From NCBI GenBank assembly GCA_022559985.1, contig JAFJTR010000095.1, forward strand, positions 3,216 to 67,215: 64,000 nucleotides of DNA, in the 5' to 3' direction. Positions within the stretch are counted from its first letter, which is position 1. Every line of letters begins with the position of its first letter. The notes under the pieces are model-generated. The model was given only the letters and a program-made list of their open reading frames with translations. It made no database searches and was not told where the DNA came from. Positions 12,783-25,964 of this stretch are shown here, one piece after another. Position numbers and translations under genes: made by a program. The DNA is from Parastagonospora avenae f. sp. tritici 18332-5 (lineage: Eukaryota; Ascomycota; Dothideomycetes; Pleosporales; Phaeosphaeriaceae).

Positions 12783-14137
12783 TTTGATGTGTGGTCTACA
12801 TAAGCAATCGTCAGCAAATTCCAAAGTCGATGGGAGCGCACAAAGAGAGGTTTGGTGATGGCATGTCGCAATTGTTGAGCCAGTCAGCCCCTCAATGTGC
12901 GCTCTACTGCGACGGGCGGGCAAAGGCGACTTGGAGCAAGGGAGCCCTCGGACCGTATTGAGGACGCAGGTGGAAGCTAGTCTGGAGACTGCAACGGCCG
13001 CTCTCGTCTCCACGGCTGCTGCGAGCCTGACAGCGGATGGCGCAACGAGGGGTGGCTTGTGCGGGCCAGAGGACCAGCAACTACCACGCTACCAGGCCAA
13101 CGCTGACAGCAGGCTCATGGCGGAATCGGTCTATGCGAGTGCCGCAGGCGAGCAGACTGCGCTCATACTGCTGGGCAGCGCTTGTTGGGGGAGGGTGCAG
13201 AGTGCGCAAATTGGCGGCCGGTCTGCGGCGCTGGGAGACATGACGCACGACAACAGAGTACTTACAGGAGAAGATGTGGTTGGGCAGAAACGAATTGGTA
13301 GTGCGGGATACGGGTGGTTGAGTGTGCGGAGTGGGAAAGTGAAGTTGAGGGCTTTTTGGCAGAGGACTGTTTATCAAGGGAAGATGGAGGGGACTGGTCG
13401 TCGAAGGAGAACCCGATTCCTTGGCAAGCGCTGCCGTCGATCACGCCTGCCTGTCCTTGGATCGTTTCACACAGCCCAGAACAGGCGCGACGAGTCTCTC
13501 CCACTTGCACACAATCCGCGCCCCCCGTCACCGCCATAGGCACATGTAGCGCCTCATCTTGTCCGCACAATCTGCCATTGCGCTGCCCGTCCAGACCGTC
13601 GATCATGGTGCCGTGCTGTGGTTGAGCCCCGAGCCCCGCAGTGACCCTTAGGTTCAATGACAGTTACACGCGGCGACCAAGGCACTCCAACATCAAGCAC
13701 AGCAAGTGACAACAGTCAAACCATACCGAACATCGTGAGAATTTTGCATGTAGGAAGAGTTTAATCAGCAGGTTTGCAGGTGCATGTGAGCTGCTTGCAA
13801 TTGTATCGTATGCGCATAGTTTGAAGCGCTTCCATGTACCGTGCCATGTACCATAAGTCTGGCAAATCCTATTCACAGCCGCATGAGACGCCACTTTTGA
13901 AACAATCCGTTACGCAGCTAGTTTTATTTCGACAATTTCTAAGGCATCGTCCAAGGTTGGAATAGAGTGCATCATGCCCAGGTGGGACCCGAGGGAACGC
14001 CAGCATCACATGACCGATGACGCAGGCCCGGGCGCTCGGCGAGCTCTTCGTTAAGCTCATCACTCCACCTCACGACAATCTGTATAAGTCATTTGAAGAC
14101 CCCCGAAATCCCCAATTCCTCACCCAAAACAGACACT
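12783..14137. promoter_or_regulatory. Divergent promoter region of 14-3-3 and IF1 genes
   Basis: About 1.35 kb separate two divergently transcribed genes. ORFs such as the one at 12895-13539 (plus strand) have no domain and overlap the 14-3-3 leader, so I do not call them. No tRNA or repeat seen. Confidence 0.55.
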
Positions 14138-14689
14138 ATGCTTAGTAAATCAATCATCAGGAGTGCGCGCTCTGCCGCTGCACCCCGCTACTTCTCTGTA
14201 GCTGCACGCCGCATGGCTGAAGGTGCAACCGGCTCTGGCGCGTCTAGGCCTACTGGTTCCGCTGGAGGGTGAGTACTTCGAAATGGAACTGTAAAGCCTG
14301 CAGCAAGCTAATTGAATCCCCAGGGATGCCTTCACTAAGCGCGAGGCCGCTTCTGAGGAGCTTTATATTCGACAGGAAGAGAAGGCCAAGTACGTTCACA
14401 TCAACTACAGAGCTGCGAGAAGCTTCACGGAGATGAAGACCGGGCTAATCCGCACACAGGCTCCTAGCCATCAAGGAGAAGCTCCGCCAGCAGAGGCAGC
14501 ACATTGAGGACCTCGACAAGCACATGTCAGTATCCACCTCACCACGTAGCTACCCACACCATCACCGCCACATCACAACCATCCCTCCAACCACCCCGAA
14601 CACATACTATCATGGATAAAATCTGACAGTCCAACAGCGACGACGTGATCAAGGAGGGCGAGGCGTCTGGCCAGGGCGAACAGAAGTAG
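14138..14689 (+). CDS. INH1: Mitochondrial F1F0-ATPase inhibitor IF1
   Basis: Four small exons: 14138-14268, 14324-14389, 14460-14525 and 14638-14689, giving 104 residues. No single ORF reveals this gene. The N-terminal stretch of about 26 residues is Arg/Ser/Ala-rich (IIRSARSAAAPRYF), a typical matrix-targeting presequence. The inhibitory segment follows as GDAFTKREAASEELYIRQEE, then a basic coiled-coil (LLAIKEKLRQQRQHIEDLDKH) that in the family makes the dimer. IF1 blocks ATP hydrolysis by F1 when the membrane potential collapses, to save ATP. Introns are 55, 70 and 112 bp. Phases (2,2,2) and whole-codon length support the model. Confidence 0.93.
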
Positions 14690-15165
14690 TCTTCTTTCCC
14701 AGTGCGTGCGGAGTAAAGACAGCGACAGGCTGACCTCGCGGTCCTTGATTAGCCATTAAATCACATATAACCTTACCTTCCACCAATTTCACCATCTGAG
14801 CCCCAGCCTCGGCCTGCATCCAATTGTAACACATGCATGGTGTTCATACTTGCAATTTTTCGCTGAAACACAGTACACAAATTTTGCCTAGCTTTCTCGA
14901 TTTCTCCGTCATTTTTCTCCGTCATGTAGGTCGCCAAGGGGTCGGCCCAGATTGTACGTGAAGCTTCTACCAGCACTGCCACCAATCGCGTACACCAAAG
15001 AGCATACAGTGCAGTGTAAACGAGATGGTTCTATTGTGTTTGAAAAATTCCAATGAACTCCAATCATGCGTGTGACTCATTTATTACAAGAAACCTTGGT
15101 ATAACCGGCCCCATGGACAGGATGTGATAGACAGAAAGCGATGTTACTTCGTTTCAACCATGACC
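14690..15165. other. Convergent intergenic region, IF1 / NSP1 3' ends
   Basis: This should hold the 3' untranslated regions and terminators of two converging genes. No gene seen; the short ORFs lack any recognisable feature. Confidence 0.65.
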
Positions 15166-17403
15166 CTATGAAACACCGCCGAACCGCTCAGTTCGTCCAC
15201 CACGGAAGCTCCGCATGAAGTCGTCTGATGGGTCTGAACCAAGTCCGTTCCAGCCATTCGCACCTACGCGCTGGGTTTCCTTCTGTGTCTGGTTAATCTT
15301 TTCCTTGAGCTGAGCGGTGCCGGCATCGATGAGTTGGAGCTGCGAAAGCTGAGTGTTGAGGACGCGAACGACCTTGGTCAACTAGCACTTGATTAGATCA
15401 CGTAAATTGCTGCGCAGAGAAGAACACGCACCGGATCATCTGGCTTGCCAGTCTTGCTGAGTGTCTGTGAAGTGCTATTGATCTCCTCAATCATCTCTGT
15501 CAGGTCCTTGTTGAGCTCGTTGAGCCTGTCTGAGAGTTTCTCGGCAAGTTTGTATCTGCCATTGTGTCAGCTAGAGCCAAAAGTGTTAGTACTGGGGGAA
15601 AAGCATACGTTCTCTCTCGCTCTTGATCAGGACCCCTCAGACCATCAGACTTTTCGCTTACACCATGCATTTGCATCAAATTCTCAATCTCCTTCTCGTA
15701 GCGATCCAGATACGAGTCGAGTTCCTGCTGATTCTCCTCCATCATCGTCAACTGTCGCTCAACCTCGGCAGCATCTCGCTCTGCCTGGAAGGTCTTAGAG
15801 TACAGCTGGCGGACCTTATCGGAATTCTCGACCAATGCTCGGTCCCACTTCGCGACTGTCTCAGCTTGTGTCTGAAATTCTTTCTGATACTTTGATAGAT
15901 CAGCTGCCCATCGTGTAATGATCTCGTCCATGCTCTTATTCTTCAGACGAGACTGCGCAGATGGTGGGGGGCCAGCGGTGGAGTTTGCAAGCCCGCCAGT
16001 CTTAGTCGCATCGTTCGCCGCACTTCCAATAGTGGCTGCCGGCTGGCTGGTCGATGTCGATGGCTGCGCAGTGGATGTTGCGGTTTTTCCTCCTCCAAAC
16101 AGTCCACTTGGTCCACCACTTGTAGGTGCGCCGAGACCAGATGTGGCAGGCGCCGAGCTTCCGCTACCAGCTCCTGCGAACAGCGAGGGAGCTGCAGCGG
16201 CTGCTGTGGAAGTACCGGAGCTTCCTGCTGTGGTGGTAGCTCCACTTGTTGGCGTTGCAGCACCGGGAGCTGAAGAGGTTGGGGTGCCTATGCTGGCAAA
16301 CATGCTTGAAGCAGGAGCAGCAGATGTCTTTTGTGCGTCTGTTTTTCCGCCCATGGTGAAGCCACCCAGACTCGATGGAGACTGTGAAGATGCTGGAACT
16401 GCTGGGGTTGTACCGAGGCTGAAGGTGGGAGGTTTGTTCGCTGGTGTTGAGGAGGTGGTTTGAGGTGTAAACAGCGATGGTTTGGCAGCTCCCTGGCCTT
16501 GTGCACCAGCTGTCGCTCCGCCTCCAAAGAGACCTGAGGGTGCTGAAAACGCAGGGATCGCGCCTTTGTCTGCACCGGCCGAAGTGTCTTTGTTCCCGCC
16601 AAATAATCCGGAAGCAGGCGTAGAGCTTCCCAGAGGTTTGCCTGCAGCTGCACCACCCAAGAGTCCGGGAGCAGGCGAAGCAGACGTCGTGGCTGGGTTT
16701 CCGCCGAACAGAGACGGGCTTGGCTGGCTCGAGCCGCTGGACTGGTTCTGTCCGCCAAACAGTCCTGATCCAGCCTGTGTACCTCCGCCCGTCTGTGGCT
16801 TTTGCGCGCCGAACAGCGACGGGCCCGCTTGTGTATTCTGCGCGCCGAAGAGACTGGGGCCTGGGGGAGCGCCAGCAGGCGTCGTCGACGGGAGGAACTT
16901 GTTCGTTGCGGGTGTGGCTGCGGGTGTGGATGCTGTTGCTCTTTATTAGCCATATACGCGAGGAATGCTCATGCGAGACACGTACAGGTTGCGGTGCCAA
17001 AACCAAAGGAAGGCGCCGGCGATGAAGATGTCGCACCGCCCGCAGGAGCTCCGAATCCGCCAAAAACCGACGCCGGCTTCGCTGCATCGCCAGCGGGCTT
17101 GCTGAGACTGCTGCCAAACAGGCTTGATGTTGACGCGCCTGTTGTCGCTCCACCGCCACCAAACAGCCCGCCCGGCTTGCTTGCAGGTGTGTTGGAAGCG
17201 CCGCCGCCGAAGATGCTAGATGTACTTGTAGTCGCGCCGCCACCAAATAGACCTGGGCCGGCGGGGGTGTTTGTGCCAGTGCTCCCGGCGTTGGCCGCTT
17301 CGAAGAGAGACGGAGCAGTTCCACCCGAAGTGTTACTGGCAGCGCCGAACAATGGCTTGTTTGGCGTGTTGCTGCTGCTCTGCTGCCCGAACTGAAACGA
17401 CAT
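15166..17403 (-). CDS. NSP1: FG-nucleoporin NSP1 (Nup62 homologue)
   Basis: Minus-strand exons 17403-16986, 16938-15609, 15555-15432 and 15381-15166 give 695 residues. The start is MSFQFGQQ. Residues 1-460 are a disordered FG region rich in GLFGG, SLFG and PSLF motifs with Ser/Thr/Ala/Gly linkers, the permeability-barrier type. From about 472 (LKNKSMDEIITRW) to the end is the conserved Nsp1/Nup62 C-terminal coiled-coil, which in other fungi anchors to Nup57/Nup49 and Nic96 in the pore core and to Nup82 on the cytoplasmic side. Introns are 47-53 bp. It is divergent from the LAA2-like gene. A second nucleoporin, NUP85, lies farther right in the window. Confidence 0.96.
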
Positions 17404-17901
17404 GTTGGGTGGTTGTGTGAAGATGGATGGCACTGGACAGTGTTGTGGATGTTGGTCGCGGAAGCTGTTTACGTGAATTGAGCGCAGAAACAGCTGCGCA
17501 ACTACTTGAGGCGCGAGTGCGGAGGACAATTGTAACGCGGGCACCTGGGCACGAGAGAAAAGCGAGTAGGGCTTGGCGGGGATAGCAAACGAAGTCACGT
17601 CTTTCACGTCGCGTCCAGGTTGCGTGTGCAGCTGCCAAAAGTTGGGCAAACAGCTGCGACAAGGATCTGGCAGTAGCTGTCGGGGAATCGTTGTTCCAGG
17701 TGCTTCCCCGGGGCCAGACCGCCGCCCCGCTGGCTAGGGACCCGACGACAACACTGGCGAGTAGCATGCTGCACGAGATTGTTCTTGTCCTGGTAAAGCT
17801 CGTGGCAGATATCGCCTCTACAACCCTCTTCGCAACCCTGCCAGCCAAACGAATATCTGCACGTGAGACAAGAAGGCTGCAGCTGCAGTACCAACTACAA
17901 C
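17404..17901. promoter_or_regulatory. Divergent promoter between NSP1 and LAA2-like gene
   Basis: The 498 bp between two opposite start codons must hold both promoters. ORFs on either strand here are shadows without domains. I could not assign a specific motif. Confidence 0.55.
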
Positions 17902-19535
17902 ATGGTTGATGAACTGGCACCACCCCGCAAGAGCGTTGAGCTCGAGGACCCGGGCGCGAAGGAACTAGGTGTGTTGTCCCTCTACCACGATCGATTCATG
18001 GCTAACCGTGTGTGCAGAGGAAGCATCCAGCGACGAGCACTTCTCCGATGCCTCAGAAGGCCATGCCAGCAGGAACGAAGCGACCTCTCCTATCCCTATC
18101 ACCAGGGTGGAGCGCGTAGACGATGCCCCAGCCCACGGCGAGGTGCCCGGAACAGATGCATACAACAAACGAACTCAGGATGCCGTGCCTGACGAAGTCG
18201 AAATCGTACCAGAGGGCTCGCGGAGCCGCAGCACTTCTCGCGTCAGCGTCAGTGACAGGCCGCTCACGCCCGGAGGAACTGCTGTCCCAAAGACCATCGT
18301 CGAGAAGATTGACCCTGATCAGCCTAGCTATGGCGATGTCCCTGGCACACATGCCCATCAGCTGCGTCTTGCAGATGCTGCGCCCGACATCATCGTCAAG
18401 GCACCGGAGCCACCGCTCAAGTCCCAAGGTACGTAGGGCATTTCCTTGGTGCCTCCCTGCGTACCATTGACGGATGAAGGGTCGCCAACTGCCTCGAATA
18501 GGTCTCCCATAAAGTCCGACGAGCCCATGTCTGACCCCGACGATTCACTGGAACAAGAAAAAGATGCTGCAAACGATTTCGCGGAAGATGATGATGGCTT
18601 TGCTGAATTTGATGAGTTTGAGGAGGGCGAGGAGGGCGAGGACGATTTTGGGGACTTTGATGATGGGTTTCAACAAGGCGAGGATCAAGCAGAGACTTCA
18701 TTTGATAAGCCCCCAGATCAACCTCCTGTACCTACGCCCTCTTTAGGTCCTGTAAGTCGAATCAATACGGCCCAAGCCCACGTTTGCCTCTCGCAATGCC
18801 CATCTAGTGATGCGTGACTGACTTCTCCTTGGATAGCCCGTTCTTAATTTCGATGACCTCGACTCTCTTGGAGACATCATCTCTGCTACCGACCCCTACA
18901 TTAACGAGATGTACCCATCATTACAAGAAACACCCAGCGTATTTGCAGCCGAGGATGCACGGTCGATATTCCTGACGGAACGAAGTAAGTCGCTGTGGAC
19001 ACAGCTCGTGGCGCCGCCGCCACTACAACCACCCGATTGGGTTCGCTCACGTATACGGCGACTATTCCTCGTGTCTCTCGGTGTCCCCGTCGACCTTGAC
19101 GAGATCCTCCCCGCTTCCAAGCAGAAGAAGCTCATCCTACCCTCGATCCACATCCCCAGCGAGAGGTCACCTCGTCCTTCGTCAGATGGCCGCAGTGGAG
19201 CTCTCGGACGTGTGAAGCGCGAAGGAGAGAATGCGTCGTCGACATCAGTCGACTCATCTGCCTCCAAGCCTGACAGAAAGAGGAAGGGCCCACCACCGCC
19301 ACCGGAATTGGACATAAGCAGTACCACCATGCTGTGCTCAACAACAGACGCAGCGCTTCAGAACTTTACCAAGGATGAGCTAGAGGGGCATGTCCAGCGG
19401 CTAAAAGACTTGGAAGTCCGAGCCAATGAGGTGTTTGAGTATTGGCAGAAACGCATGGAGAGTGCGCTGGGAGATAAGGATGCGTTTGAGCAGGTTATCG
19501 AGAGTTTGGTAGCACACGCGAAGAAGCTGAGGTAA
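17902..19535 (+). CDS. LAA2/aftiphilin-like AP-1 accessory protein (probable)
   Basis: Exons 17902-17968, 18018-18428, 18480-18751 and 18837-19535 give 482 residues. Introns are 49, 51 and 85 bp. The N-terminal half is acidic and disordered, with two copies of a VPGTxAxxxR motif (HGEVPGTDAYNKR and YGDVPGTHAHQLR). The centre is an acidic stretch with DFGDFDDGF-type motifs, the kind that bind clathrin-adaptor ear domains. The C-terminal part (LNFDDLDSL, SLWTQLV, PPDWVRSRIRRLFLVSLG) resembles the fungal family named after yeast YBL010C/Laa2, which links Laa1 to AP-1 at the trans-Golgi or endosomes. The tail holds a coiled coil. The family assignment rests on recalled pattern, not alignment, and should be treated as probable. 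Confidence 0.75.
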
Positions 19536-21129
19536 CATGTTGGTCGATACCACAATTTAAAACGCGCCATTCTTCATTTGCCATATGCCATTGATTCTGG
19601 TCGTCGGCTGCATGATGTCCGGACACGGAAATGCATGAGAGGTCTGAGCGAGCTGTGGCACGTGATAGTGTGGTAGTCTGTACATGCATGGATAGGCACT
19701 ACTATGTAAGCAAGTCCGTGTTCGCTTGGAACAGCGGTGCCGCCAACAACGCTTAAAGAGCGCTACCAGGTGCCCATGACTAGAAAGAGATACGGGAGAC
19801 CCTGAAACTTAAGTTAGCCACGCGCTCGTGTCGCGCCGAACAGAGCAAGTGCACTAGGAGTATGCTAGATGCTAGATGGTGCAGTATACGATAGGTACCC
19901 CACACGTGCGTGGAGCTTGCCGTTGGAGATAGCCAACGGGCTGGACATGTCTGGTAGGATGCATAATCATGAAACACTTACGAGCACATGACGGCGATCA
20001 AACAGGAGAATTCACCATGCACGTTGCATCGATTGAGATCTTCGCGGGCAGCTGCATGTGGAAATTCAAAGTGCGCCCGAAGAACAGTGTGCTAAGGTTG
20101 GCAAATGGGCTCATCATTACCGAAAGGAACGGGACCCTGGGAATGTGAGCGGCCGTGTGTCCTCTCCACTGCGCTCCACTCGCCAGTGGCAAAGCCCCTA
20201 TTCGCTGATCGGGCAGGTCGGCGGCGAGGTGATTTGCTGGTGCCGTGGAGGGCTAAAACGGTCACGCCTCACGGCATGCCCATCTTGGCTGGGGAGAGTG
20301 GCAGCGCAGCGCAGCGCAAGGTGATGCCGGCGTGCCAGAGGTGACACCTCATCTTAGGCTCCGCTGGGGAATCTGCGCGGAGGCCCTATGACGTGGGTTC
20401 GGCGCCGAGACAAGCCCATGGTGTTGTTCGGGCGAGGAGGGCCTGCCCTCGTTGCCATGCCCAGCCAGGGCAAATGGCATTGTGCTATGAGAGTCGTGGA
20501 GCAGCCGTCAACCAAGGACGAAAGGGTGGAGACGACGAGGGCTCGCTACCGGGCTAGCTCCGCAACTGACAGGCCGTCGAGGGCAACTCTGTCTTTGTGT
20601 GCTTGGGGTGCTTTGGGAGAGGTCCAGTGCCGATCTTTTTCGTATCCAGGTCGCGCAGGCTGCATCGGTCGCCAGTGGTCAGTGGTCAGTGGTGGGTTGC
20701 ACTCTCACGCTTCACGCTCTGCATCGCTCCTCCTCGCACCGCGCACCGCACTTCTCGTGGCCTCGAAATCTGCACCGGGGAACTCGTGCTGCGCGCATCT
20801 CGCCTTGTGTCCCCGTCTGGCGTGAAGCCGCCAACACCAATACGCTTTTGCTCACTGGGGTCCCTTCACGAACAGGACCCGGCCGGCCTACCTACATCCA
20901 TTACATACATACATCCTGCTAGCCCACCTGCACTTGCACCCAGCTCATCACCGCATTTCTCCCCTACACAGCACCCATCAGCCCTCTACTCTCGCTGCAC
21001 CGCCTACTATCCTGCTATCCTGCTGTCCTGCTGTCCTGCCCCACAAGGCTGTACGCGCCTGTCCCTTCCCGTCCCCAATGCGCACCTAGCACGCCGCCGA
21101 CTCCCGACACCCTCGCCGTCGCCGTCGCC
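19536..21129. promoter_or_regulatory. Long upstream region of NIK1
   Basis: About 1.6 kb lie between the LAA2-like stop and the NIK1 start. The last 250 bases are pyrimidine-rich, with short direct repeats (tacatacatacat near 20905, tcctgctatcctgctgtcctg near 21010), typical of a fungal leader/promoter. ORFs at 20388-20825 and 20597-21133 overlap it but have no domain. I call no gene. Confidence 0.55.
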
Positions 21130-24100
21130 ATGACGGCCGAAACCTATGCAGGGCTTGCAGACTTCATCAAGAATCTCGCCCGCCACCACGATCCCGCCCA
21201 CGACCCCTCGTTCGGCGCCCAGATAGCTGCAAATGGCGCAAAGGCGGCGCCCATTGCCCTGCCTGGCCCACCATGCGCCGAGAAGGCTGCGCTCGAGCAG
21301 GAGCTGGCCGCCCTTGCCGCACGCGTCGAACTGCTCGAGCACAAGAACAGCGTCGCCGCCAACCAGAACACGTTCCCCATGACGCCCGCGGGTGAACCCA
21401 CCGAAGAGGGTCTCGTGTACACGCCCGCGGGCGCTCTCCGCAGCAACGCGGGCACCCCAGGCCATGGCCGCCGCGGCTCCAACAAGGACCGCGCCCTGTG
21501 GGTGAGCAACTGGCTCGCCGCAAAAGAGTCGAACGGCGACGATGCCCCCGCCGCGGCCCTCACCGAGCAGCAGCTCTCCTATCTCCGCGACCACCTGAAC
21601 CAGCAGGCCGACCAGATCCGGAACCAGCGCGAACACATCGACAACCTCTCCGCCGAAGTCAACAAGCAGCTGAACAACCAGAACATGGCCTTCGAACACG
21701 GCATCGAAGACATTGGGGCTCTCAAGAGAGAGCTCGGCAAGCACCAGCAGGCCAACTTGGCTTTCCAGAAGGCCCTGCGCGAGATCGGTGCCATTGTAAC
21801 CGCCGTCGCTATGGGCGACCTGAGTAAAAAAGTCCTGATTCACGCTAAGGAGATGGACCCTGAAATCACCTTGTTCAAGCGCACTATCAACACCATGGTG
21901 GACCAGTTGCAGGAATTCGCCAGTCAAGTCACATTCCTAGCCAGGGAGGTCGGCACCGAGGGCAGACTCGGTGGCCAGGCAAATCTACCTGGAGTTGCGG
22001 GCATTTGGGCCGAGCTGACAGATAGTGGTACGTATTTTTAAGGTTCACGTATTCGGCCCGTTTTTCTAACACGACCCGCAGTCAACGTTATGGCAAAGAA
22101 CCTCACGGAACAGGTGCGAGAGATCGCTGTCGTCACCACAGCAGTAGCCCATGGGGACCTGAGCCGCAAAATTGAGCGTCCCGCCAGAGGAGAAATCCTT
22201 CAGCTGCAGCAAACGATAAATACCATGGTGGACCAATTGCAGTCATTCGCAACACAGGTCACAAAAGTCGCCAGAGATGTCGGAACTGAAGGCAAGCTCG
22301 GTGGCCAGGCTGAGATTGCCGGTGTCAAGGGCATGTGGAATGAATTGACTGTAAACGTGAACGCCATGGCTCAGAACCTCACCACCCAGGTACGAGATAT
22401 TGCGCAGGTCACGACAGCTGTAGCACAAGGAAATCTCACACGCAAAGTTGAGGCTGAATGTAAGGGTGAGATTCTGGAGCTCAAATTGACCATCAATCGC
22501 ATGGTGGACCAACTCCAGCAGTTTGCCCACGAAGTCACCAAGATCGCCCGAGAGGTCGGCTCCGAGGGACGGCTTGGCGGACAGGCTACAGTTCACGGAG
22601 TCGAAGGTACTTGGAAGGACCTCACTGAAAATGTGAACGGAATGGCCATGAACCTAACAACTCAAGTGCGAGAAATCGCAGAGGTCACCACAGCTGTTGC
22701 TCGAGGTGATCTCAGCCGGAAGGTCAAGGCAGAAGTACAGGGTGAAATTCTGTCTCTGAAAATCACCATCAATACCATGGTGGACCGCCTGAACACTTTC
22801 GCCCAAGAAGTTAGCAAGGTCGCGCGAGAAGTCGGAACAGACGGAATCCTCGGTGGTCAAGCGCAGGTTGATAACGTGGAGGGCAAGTGGAAAGATCTCA
22901 CCAATAATGTCAACACCATGGCAGAGAACCTAACACTCCAAGTGCGAAGTATATCCGAGGTTACACAAGCCATTGCTAAAGGAGACATGAGCCGAAGAGT
23001 ACACGTGGACGCCGAAGGAGAAATCAGATTGCTCAAAGACACCATCAACGACATGGTCATGAGGCTGGACGATTGGTCACTCGCTGTGAAGCGAGTTGCG
23101 CGCGATGTCGGCGTCGACGGCAAGATGGGTGGCCAGGCAGATGTGCGCGATATCGACGGACGGTGGAAGGAAATCACCACCGACGTCAATACCATGGCAC
23201 AGAACTTGACATCACAAGTGCGTGCATTTGGAGATATCACAAATGCTGCTATGGAAGGCAAATTCACACAGATCACCGTCGAGGCCTCTGGTGAAATGGA
23301 CGAGCTGAAGAGGAAGATCAATCAGATGGTGTCTAGTTTGCGAGAGAGTATCCAGAGGAACACAGCTGCCAGGGAAGCGGCAGAGTTGGCGAACAAGACG
23401 AAATCCGAGTTCCTGGCAAACATGTCCCACGAGATCAGAACGCCCATGAACGGCATCATCGGGATGACGCAGCTCACCCTAGATACCGACCTCACACACG
23501 CACAACGCGAGATGCTGACCATTGTCCACAACCTGGCAGGTCAGTTACTTACCATCATCGACGATATTCTCGACATCTCCAAGATCGAAGCGAACCGCAT
23601 GGTCATGGAAGAAATTCCATTCTCAATGCGCGGCACCATTTTCAACGCTTTGAAATCATTAGCATCAAGAGCCAATGAGCGGAAGCTAAACCTCGCTTAT
23701 GACGTCTCATACAAGGTGCCGGACTACGTTATTGGCGACTCCTTCCGATTGAGACAGATTATCCTGAACCTCGTAGGCAATGCGATCAAGTTCACCGAAC
23801 ACGGTGAGGTCAAGGTTGCTATTTCGATGGCACAAGATCAGGACTGCGGCGCAGACCAGTATGTCTTCCAGTTCGCTGTGTCCGACACGGGTATAGGCAT
23901 CCGTGGCGATAAGCTCAACCTCATCTTCGATACTTTCCAACAGGCCGATGGCTCCACAACCAGGAAGTTTGGCGGCACGGGTCTTGGCCTGTCTATCTCG
24001 AAGCGTCTTGTGACACTCATGGGTGGTCGCATGTGGGTTGAATCCGACTTTGGCAAGGGCAGTGTCTTCTACTTCACTTGCCGAGTCCGTCTTGGAAAAG

Positions 24101-25320
24101 AGGATCTCAGCGCCATCAGGCCTCAGCTCGCGGCTTACAGAGGGCATACTGTGCTCTTCGTTGACCAGGACCAAACCAATTTCTCGGAAGAGATTTCCGA
24201 GCATCTCAAACAGCTGGATCTTGTGCCAATGGTCGTCAATACTGTGGATCAGGTCCCGGGATCCGAGAAGCGGGCGGACATGCCGTTTGACTGCGTCATT
24301 GTTGACAACGACAAGACCGCTCGAGAGCTCAGGATTGCTGAGCGATTCAAATACATCCCGCTTGTCATGCTTACGCCACGGGTGTCGATCAGCCTCAGAT
24401 CGGCGCTTGAGAACGGCATTTCAAGTTACATGACCACACCCTGCTTGCCAATCGATTTGGGCAATGCACTTATTCCAGCTCTTGATGGCCGAGCTGCGCC
24501 TCTAGTCTCGGACCACTCAAAGTCCTTCCAGATTCTCCTCGCAGAGGACAATGCTGTCAACCAGAAGCTAGCTGTCAGAATTTTGGAGAAGTATCATCAC
24601 AGAGTCACTGTGGCAAACAATGGTCTCGAGGCCGTTCAGCACATTCAGAAGAAGCGCTTCGACTGCGTACTTATGGACGTACAGATGCCTGTCATGGTGA
24701 GTCGAACTATGGGTCGCTAGCATCGTAATACTAATATTGCCCAGGGCGGTTTCGAAGCGACAGCCAAAATTCGAGAATGGGAGCGTGAGAACGGCATCCC
24801 TTCGACGCCTGTTATTGCTCTCACAGCGCACGCCATGGTTGGCGATCGTGAAAAGTGTCTCGCGGCCCAGATGGACGTAAGTATACTGCACTGATATTCA
24901 TGGCTCAACGCTGACACAAGCAACAGGACTACCTGTCCAAACCCCTCCGCCAGAATCAACTCATTCAAACCATTCTCCGCTGCGCAACCTTGGGTGGCCA
25001 TCTCTATGATCATGAGAAGCATGCTCCCACTATGCCCGACATCAATCTACCGGCGGACAGCCCGGCACAAACGCCCAAAAAACGACCACAAATGGACACT
25101 CGTGGCTTCACCGAGAGAGGTCAGGCTACTCAAAGCCCAAGCTTGTTAGCCGCTGACCAGACGGATGAAAACGTTGAGAGGGTACGTTCGTTGTCCTACA
25201 TTTTGTGATGACGCTGCTCAATTGTGAGTTTGAGTGCCGTCACTATTGCTTGATTCGATGACAACGTGGAATCTAGCTGACGATACGATGCAGTTATTAC
25301 TGAGAAGTCATTCTAGCTGA
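21130..25320 (+). CDS. NIK1: Group III HAMP-repeat hybrid histidine kinase (NIK1/OS-1)
   Basis: Exons 21130-22027, 22082-24696, 24745-24876, 24927-25181 and 25294-25320 give 1308 residues. The last exon is only eight codons plus stop and restores the family ending LLLRSHSS. After a disordered and coiled N-terminus come HAMP repeats, five full and one partial, each with a TINxMVDxL core and a GGQA element. The kinase core follows: phospho-acceptor His749 in FLANMSHEIRTP, and an N/G ATP-binding region (NLVGNAIKF, DTGIGI, GTGLGLSIS). The C-terminal receiver has Asp1165 in LMDVQMP and Lys1220 in YLSKPL. No transmembrane segment is seen. In the family this cytosolic osmosensor feeds the HOG MAPK path and is the target route of phenylpyrrole and dicarboximide fungicides, with resistance changes usually mapping to the HAMP repeats. 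Confidence 0.97.
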
Positions 25321-25964
25321 CTCCCTAACAAACGGCCTCGGCGTGACTAGCTTCATCCAGCGAGAGGGTAGGTGATGCTGAGGCCGTTTGTGAAAATGAT
25401 TTGGCCTGCGAGCGAAGACGCATATATCTTTCAGCGGATAGGATACCCCAATGACCGTCTGTTTAGAGACGGAGGGCATGTACTTATGGAGAGGACGGAC
25501 GTGCGATGGAAGCATTGATTTTCCTAGTCTGCATCATCTTCTGATGCACTTGGTCTTGTTCTACGTTCATATTCCTTGGCAAACCAACTTCGCATATCTG
25601 GCGTTTTCAGTATATCTAGGATGGGGTGTGATGCAATCGAGTTCCGAGGGTTGATCGCTCGCGGACGATTCGGTTAGTTATTCAGTCGCTTGATCAACTT
25701 TATGCTGTTATCTACATTCGCTCCACGGCATCAGCAGCGACGGTCACGACAGCACTATCTGAAACACTTCATATAGTCGAAGTCTGTGAACGCATTGTGT
25801 AGTATCATGGTGTGGAATCTATGATGGAGTACTCATCTAGCAATTACAGTACGCGAGAGCCACAATAGCACGCACATGTCAGGCAACAATCTGAACAAGA
25901 AAAAACACCATACAAAGAAAACATAGCAACAGCTGACACCAACAGCACAATCGCGAAAACAAAG
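25321..25964. other. Intergenic, NIK1 3' side
   Basis: No gene or repeat is seen. It should contain the 3' ends of NIK1 and of the minus-strand RING gene. Confidence 0.6.

Noticed and set aside
12895..13539. 214-codon plus-strand frame upstream of the 14-3-3 gene
   Set aside because: No domain is recognised, it is Arg/Ala-biased in GC-rich sequence, and it overlaps the 14-3-3 promoter and leader.
16164..17324. 386-codon minus-strand frame overlapping NSP1
   Set aside because: It is the wrong frame of the repetitive FG region. The NSP1 frame gives FG motifs and the conserved coiled coil.
20388..21133. Two plus-strand frames upstream of NIK1
   Set aside because: Composition follows the pyrimidine-rich promoter, there is no domain, and one runs into the NIK1 start in another frame.
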